In this document: piece after piece, positions 30,365 through 33,884 of the stretch | Numbering within the stretch: the stretch's first letter is position 1 | How the letters are laid out: every line of letters begins with the position of its first letter | Source of the DNA: CAZZDA01 sp964652585 | GTDB taxonomy: Bacteria; Patescibacteriota; Patescibacteriia; UBA1544 | Assembly (NCBI GenBank): GCA_964652585.1 | Contig: CAZZDA010000006.1 | Span: 1-33,884, forward strand | Direction of reading: 5' to 3' | DNA length: 33,884 bases | Position numbers and translations under genes: made by a program | Notes under the pieces: model-generated | Seen by the model: the letters and a program-made list of their open reading frames with translations, nothing else | What the model was told of the DNA's origin: nothing | Database searches by the model: none

Positions 30365-33300
30365 TCATTGTACCACATTTTCTTCCAACGTCACAGATTC
30401 ATCAACAACGTTCTCAACCGCGTCACCTTCAATACTTTCATCTTGAAATATTTCGATCGCCACACTATCGGGAGTTGGTTCGGATTGTGGTTCAACAACT
30501 TCCTCGCTGGAAGCATTGTTTTCAACAAGGTCATTATTATCACTGCCGTCAGCAACCGTCTCTTCCAACGCTTCCACACTACTTTCACCAATCACATCTT
30601 CCACTACATTGCTATCCATATTTGTCTCACTGCTTTCAATATTTACATCTTCAACTATTTCAATGGGAGGGACCTCTTCTACACCGGTTTCTGTACCATT
30701 ATCAACCAGTATTTCTTCTTGCACTATCTGACCTTCTTCCAAAATATAGTCCTGTACTGATCCGTCAGACAGGAAAAGCTTCGGCTTAGTTACGAGTGTA
30801 GCCAGCCAGTTAAAATCCACGTCTACAGAACCATAAGCCGGACTCATAGTCACTGTAAAACCTTCAGTACTTACTTCGGTCACGAGATAACGATCAAGAT
30901 TTACCTCCGTAAGAAGAGTCAGTGTAATAATAGGAGTATAGGTATACGATTCACTGAACGTGACACGAGCCAGATCATCCCCTGCCAAAATTCGTACCAC
31001 ACCTGCAGTATTTTCACCAAACACCACGCCTTTTTCAGCAATAAGAAGAGAGGTAAAGACTTTACCGTCAATGGTTGTGGTGGTGGTTGGAGGAGTGTCG
31101 GTGGTAGTGGCGTCAACAAGACTGATGTTCAGTTGGTTGATGATGTTTTCATGTTCTTGGATGGTATAGTTGAGTTCGGTAAGGTAGAGGGCTTGGGTTT
31201 CTGCGGTTTCCCAGAGTTGTGTTGCGAGTTTTCCTAGAGAGATACCTCCTTGTGCTCTCCATTCATCTCTGCCGGTAATGGTAGGAAGGTGTCTGTTGTC
31301 TTTGATAAAGTCTTCCATCTCAGTCAAGGTGAGCATGGTATAGTCGCCGTGCAGCTCTTCGTCTTCCGGAAGAACTTGTCCATCATAGTATTTATCAAAA
31401 ACGTAGTCAGTTAAGAGGGTGTTATCGTCATAGACTGCTTGGGCATTGATGGTACCTGCTCCTTTTCCCCCTCCGGTGGGGCTTCCGACAACGATACTGC
31501 CATCCGGTTTAATATCCATGCGCAATACACCGGTATTGTTCGTTTCCGTGTACGTTGGTGCGGTATAAAAAAGATGTTGTGTGGCATCCGGCGCATCCCA
31601 AACACCTCCTCCGTAATACAGTGCACGAGCTGTGCTACCATTATCATAACCTGAGAGCGCGACAAATGGTTCATTACTGCTGTTAGCACGACCAACAGCA
31701 TAGAGCGCGCCGGTATCACCTCCATCAAGAACAAGTGTCGTATATATATTGGATGTGCCAAAAGCATTTTCCTCTCTCGCGAAATATCCCGCGCCTTGTA
31801 CCTTAAATTTACCATCGGGATTTGCTGTCCCAACCCCCACATTACCGCTTGCGTCTACCAAAAGTGTGGATGCAGTGGAAGATCCTATGGCAAAGGCGTT
31901 ATTTCCCGCGGTGTGTTCTATGGAGAGGAGGGATGAGGGGGTGGTGGTATTGACACCGGTATAGCCAGTGGAGAGAATGGTCATTTTTGCAGTGTTATAA
32001 ACACCGATCATAAGTGAATTTGCTACATTATTGGTAACACCTAATCCCATAGCAACTGAACTCAATGCATAAGCATTGACGCTACTACCAATCGCAACTG
32101 AGTTTACTGCTCCCGCATCAACAATATTGCCTATGGCAGTTGCGCTTGTTGAAGTCGCCTCAGTAACATAGCCGATAGCGATAGAATTAAGAGCGCTTGC
32201 GGTATTGGAGTAGCCAATCGCAGACGATAAGGCACCGTTTGCGGTATTTAAATAGCCAATAGCAGTATCCAAAGTACTTCCAGCAGTATTGCTATTACCA
32301 ACCGCGGCAGATGATACTCCTGATGATGTGTTGTTTAATCCAACAGCTGTTCCGCTGATCGTAGTGTTATTACCCGATCCGACGGATATGCCACCGGAAC
32401 CATTGATAGAAATAACCGGTGCGCCGTTAATGCGATAGTCGCTGTCGCTGCCAATGGAAATATGATGGCCAAACGTACTCGTCGCGCTCGTACTCGTTGC
32501 GGTAAAGTACTCCGCCACAGTTTCTCCGACAACCGAGAGTTTTGCATACGGACTGGTGGTGGCAATGCCGACGTTGCCGGTTGCTTCGTCTATATTAAGC
32601 ATTATTTTATTTCCATCACCCCTGAAATTGATATCCTCACCGGCATTAACGTCAAAATAAATATCCGTCGTCGGCTTGAATTGCATATAACCGGCACTAG
32701 TTGTAAATACTGCAGAGGAGTCAGAGTTGAATGAAAAAATACCAAGCGAACTTATAAACTGTTGAGCTTTTACGGTACTTTTATCGTCATAACCGTAAAT
32801 ACGTAGTCCATCATTATCACTTGATTGATTTATCTGCAAACTATATCCCGGATTCGCCGTTCCAATGCCAAGTCTGTTATTCGCTAAGTCAAGAGTTAAA
32901 AGATCGCCATCCGTTGCACCAATATCTTGAAAGTATGCTTTGTTTGCATCTACTTTGGTAAGAAGTGAATTAGCTGCAGTAGTAGAGTCGGAGAGGAGGA
33001 ATTGTGGAGCTGACGATTCTACTGAGAGAAGGTGCGAGGGTGATGTGGTGGCGATGCCAATGTTGCCACCATTAAACACAAAATCACCGCTACCAACTTC
33101 TTGGCTGTTCAAAACCATGTTAGTGCCATCATAGGTGATTGATGAGTCACCTCCCGTACCGAATATTGTTTTTTTGCTATCAGCGTTAATGTGTAGATCA
33201 GTGTTATTAATATATACTCCCGCGGTGCCGTTAATAAAAAATTTGTCAGATGAATTGTTGTATTGAATGTACGCTTGTTGTATACCTGCTTCATCAAGAA

Positions 33301-33832
33301 ATGCAAGCGTTGGTTCAGTCAGCCCTCCAACGGTAGGTGAATACAAAAACACTCTGTGATCAATAACACCCCATCCTGATATAGAACCATTAACAGCAGT
33401 AGGTTTCAGGTAAGGATAATCCAACCCACCTAGAGTTTGTGTACCAAAGTCCCATTTATTACCGCTACTATCTCCTATGGTTGTGGTGGCTGATGACGTA
33501 ATTTGCAGCCTGTCCGCAAGATTGAGTCCGCCCGTATTGGTAAAATCAGTTCCCGCAGCACCAATATTTTCAAGAACACTGTTTGCAAGATTGAGCCCCC
33601 CATAAAACGTACTCGTCGCCGTACTACTCGTCGCCGTAAAATATTCACCCACTACTTGTCCCGCTACAGAGAGCTTCGCATAGGGGGAGGTGGTCGCAAT
33701 GCCGACATTGCCTGAACTTACAACCATCTGACTATTTGTATTATTCGAACCAAGATATAAGCTCCCTGATCCATCCTGTCCTGCTAAAATAAATAAATCA
33801 TCATCTCCTGCCACATTTCCTATACCATCATA
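30365..33832 (-). CDS. Very large repeat-built surface or tail-fibre-like protein, 5' end truncated
   Basis: At least 1155 residues; the frame is open to 33832, where an in-frame stop (33833-33835) marks the break, so the GTG at 33814 is probably not a real start. Seen: repeated modules GNVGIATTSPYAKLSV..(V/A)EYFTATS (near residues 50, 415 and variants between), then a run of head-type repeats AVGNSNTAGSTLDTAIGYLN, AIGYSNTASALNSIAIGY and SVAIGSSVNAYALSSVAMG like trimeric adhesin heads, then a C-terminal block EMEDFIKDNRHLPTITG....GGISLGKLATQLWETAETQALYLTEL like the end of phage and Bacteroidetes tail-fibre proteins (intramolecular-chaperone or coiled-coil region). A very acidic Glu/Val/Asp/Ser tail of about 110 residues follows. 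Likely a homotrimeric fibre on the cell surface; no signal peptide is present because the N-terminus is missing. Confidence 0.82.
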   Translation of the reverse strand, partial: YDGIGNVAGDDDLFILAGQDGSGSLYLGSNNTNSQMVVSSGNVGIATTSPYAKLSVAGQVVGEYFTATSSTATSTFYGGLNLANSVLENIGAAGTDFTNTGGLNLADRLQITSSATTTIGDSSGNKWDFGTQTLGGLDYPYLKPTAVNGSISGWGVIDHRVFLYSPTVGGLTEPTLAFLDEAGIQQAYIQYNNSSDKFFINGTAGVYINNTDLHINADSKKTIFGTGGDSSITYDGTNMVLNSQEVGSGDFVFNGGNIGIATTSPSHLLSVESSAPQFLLSDSTTAANSLLTKVDANKAYFQDIGATDGDLLTLDLANNRLGIGTANPGYSLQINQSSDNDGLRIYGYDDKSTVKAQQFISSLGIFSFNSDSSAVFTTSAGYMQFKPTTDIYFDVNAGEDINFRGDGNKIMLNIDEATGNVGIATTSPYAKLSVVGETVAEYFTATSTSATSTFGHHISIGSDSDYRINGAPVISINGSGGISVGSGNNTTISGTAVGLNNTSSGVSSAAVGNSNTAGSTLDTAIGYLNTANGALSSAIGYSNTASALNSIAIGYVTEATSTSATAIGNIVDAGAVNSVAIGSSVNAYALSSVAMGLGVTNNVANSLMIGVYNTAKMTILSTGYTGVNTTTPSSLLSIEHTAGNNAFAIGSSTASTLLVDASGNVGVGTANPDGKFKVQGAGYFAREENAFGTSNIYTTLVLDGGDTGALYAVGRANSSNEPFVALSGYDNGSTARALYYGGGVWDAPDATQHLFYTAPTYTETNNTGVLRMDIKPDGSIVVGSPTGGGKGAGTINAQAVYDDNTLLTDYVFDKYYDGQVLPEDEELHGDYTMLTLTEMEDFIKDNRHLPTITGRDEWRAQGGISLGKLATQLWETAETQALYLTELNYTIQEHENIINQLNISLVDATTTDTPPTTTTTIDGKVFTSLLIAEKGVVFGENTAGVVRILAGDDLARVTFSESYTYTPIITLTLLTEVNLDRYLVTEVSTEGFTVTMSPAYGSVDVDFNWLATLVTKPKLFLSDGSVQDYILEEGQIVQEEILVDNGTETGVEEVPPIEIVEDVNIESSETNMDSNVVEDVIGESSVEALEETVADGSDNNDLVENNASSEEVVEPQSEPTPDSVAIEIFQDESIEGDAVENVVDESVTLEENVVQ

Positions 33833-33884
33833 CTAGTGTCCGGTTAAAATCACAAAAAAAGTAATAATTGCGCTAACTATAGAC
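33833..33884. mobile_element. Possible terminus of an insertion sequence cutting the surface-protein gene
   Basis: At 33832 the coding pattern of the surface protein ends abruptly in ACTAGTGTCCGGTTAAAA, which resembles the terminal inverted repeat of some DDE insertion sequences (GTGTCCGG..TAAA). The remaining 45 bases are AT-rich and non-coding. The transposase, the other end and a target duplication would lie outside the window, so the call is tentative. Confidence 0.4.

Noticed and set aside
31980..32420. Head-type repeats as a CRISPR array
   Set aside because: The periodicity is that of protein-coding repeats (AIGY/AVGN units); the DNA repeats are imperfect and without spacers.
33812..33814. 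GTG at 33814 as the true start of the surface protein
   Set aside because: The same frame continues upstream with matching coding sense (YDGIGN) to a stop created at 33833-33835, so the start is an artefact of truncation.

Overview
The window reads as a piece of a Patescibacteria (Candidate Phyla Radiation, Parcubacteria-type) chromosome. This is inferred from several things: tightly packed genes, a shortened TsaB, a MurF without its N-terminal domain, an archaeal-style UMP kinase, surface proteins built from 'GNVGIATTSPYAKLSV' repeats and from the duplicated 'GKI..Y-NP..YYLG...DAL-IMR' module, core genes that mostly lack Shine-Dalgarno sequences, and intergenic stretches of decayed short-period repeats. 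No finer taxonomy can be read from the sequence alone.

Layout. 135-5421 (minus strand): a division and cell-wall cluster mraZ - rsmH - ftsL-like - ftsI - murF followed by tRNA-Glu(CTC). It has a strong promoter, a 10-bp-spaced MraZ-type operator and a long leader rich in inverted repeats. 5460-7417: a 57-residue membrane protein with tandem terminators, then tsaB, a HAD-like protein and a winged-helix protein. 7655-9697 (plus): a large one-pass membrane protein with a degenerate PP2C-like N-terminus and a propeller-like C-terminus. 9769-11640: a small protein with a recognisable but unnamed pattern, then rplL and rplJ behind an L10-leader-like RNA. 11708-12465: two small unknown genes. 12648-17639: UMP kinase, MltG, mannose-1-phosphate guanylyltransferase, a CAP-domain secreted protein, UppP and a divergent PAP2 protein.

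17655-21070 is an accessory island: an MntA/HepT toxin-antitoxin pair, a PEP-CTERM protein, a compositionally mosaic secreted protein broken at a perfect 67-bp fold-back repeat, REP-like repeats and an orphan DUF6922-like protein. 21081-30295 holds an HD protein and then the lower-glycolysis cluster gap - nnrE - pgk - eno - gpmI - gpmI, with two different iPGM genes in tandem. 30365-33832 is a very large repeat-built surface protein whose 5' end is cut off beside what looks like the terminus of a mobile element.

Together the core genes supply peptidoglycan precursor ligation, septal transpeptidation, undecaprenyl-phosphate recycling and glycan termination, nucleotide-sugar supply, ribosome stalk proteins, and conversion of glyceraldehyde-3-phosphate to phosphoenolpyruvate. 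The most unusual signals are the fold-back repeat inside a split gene, the PEP-CTERM protein, the structured mraZ leader, the tandem gpmI pair, and the contrast between genes without Shine-Dalgarno sites and a few short or accessory genes with textbook ones. No CRISPR array, rRNA or complete transposase gene was seen.
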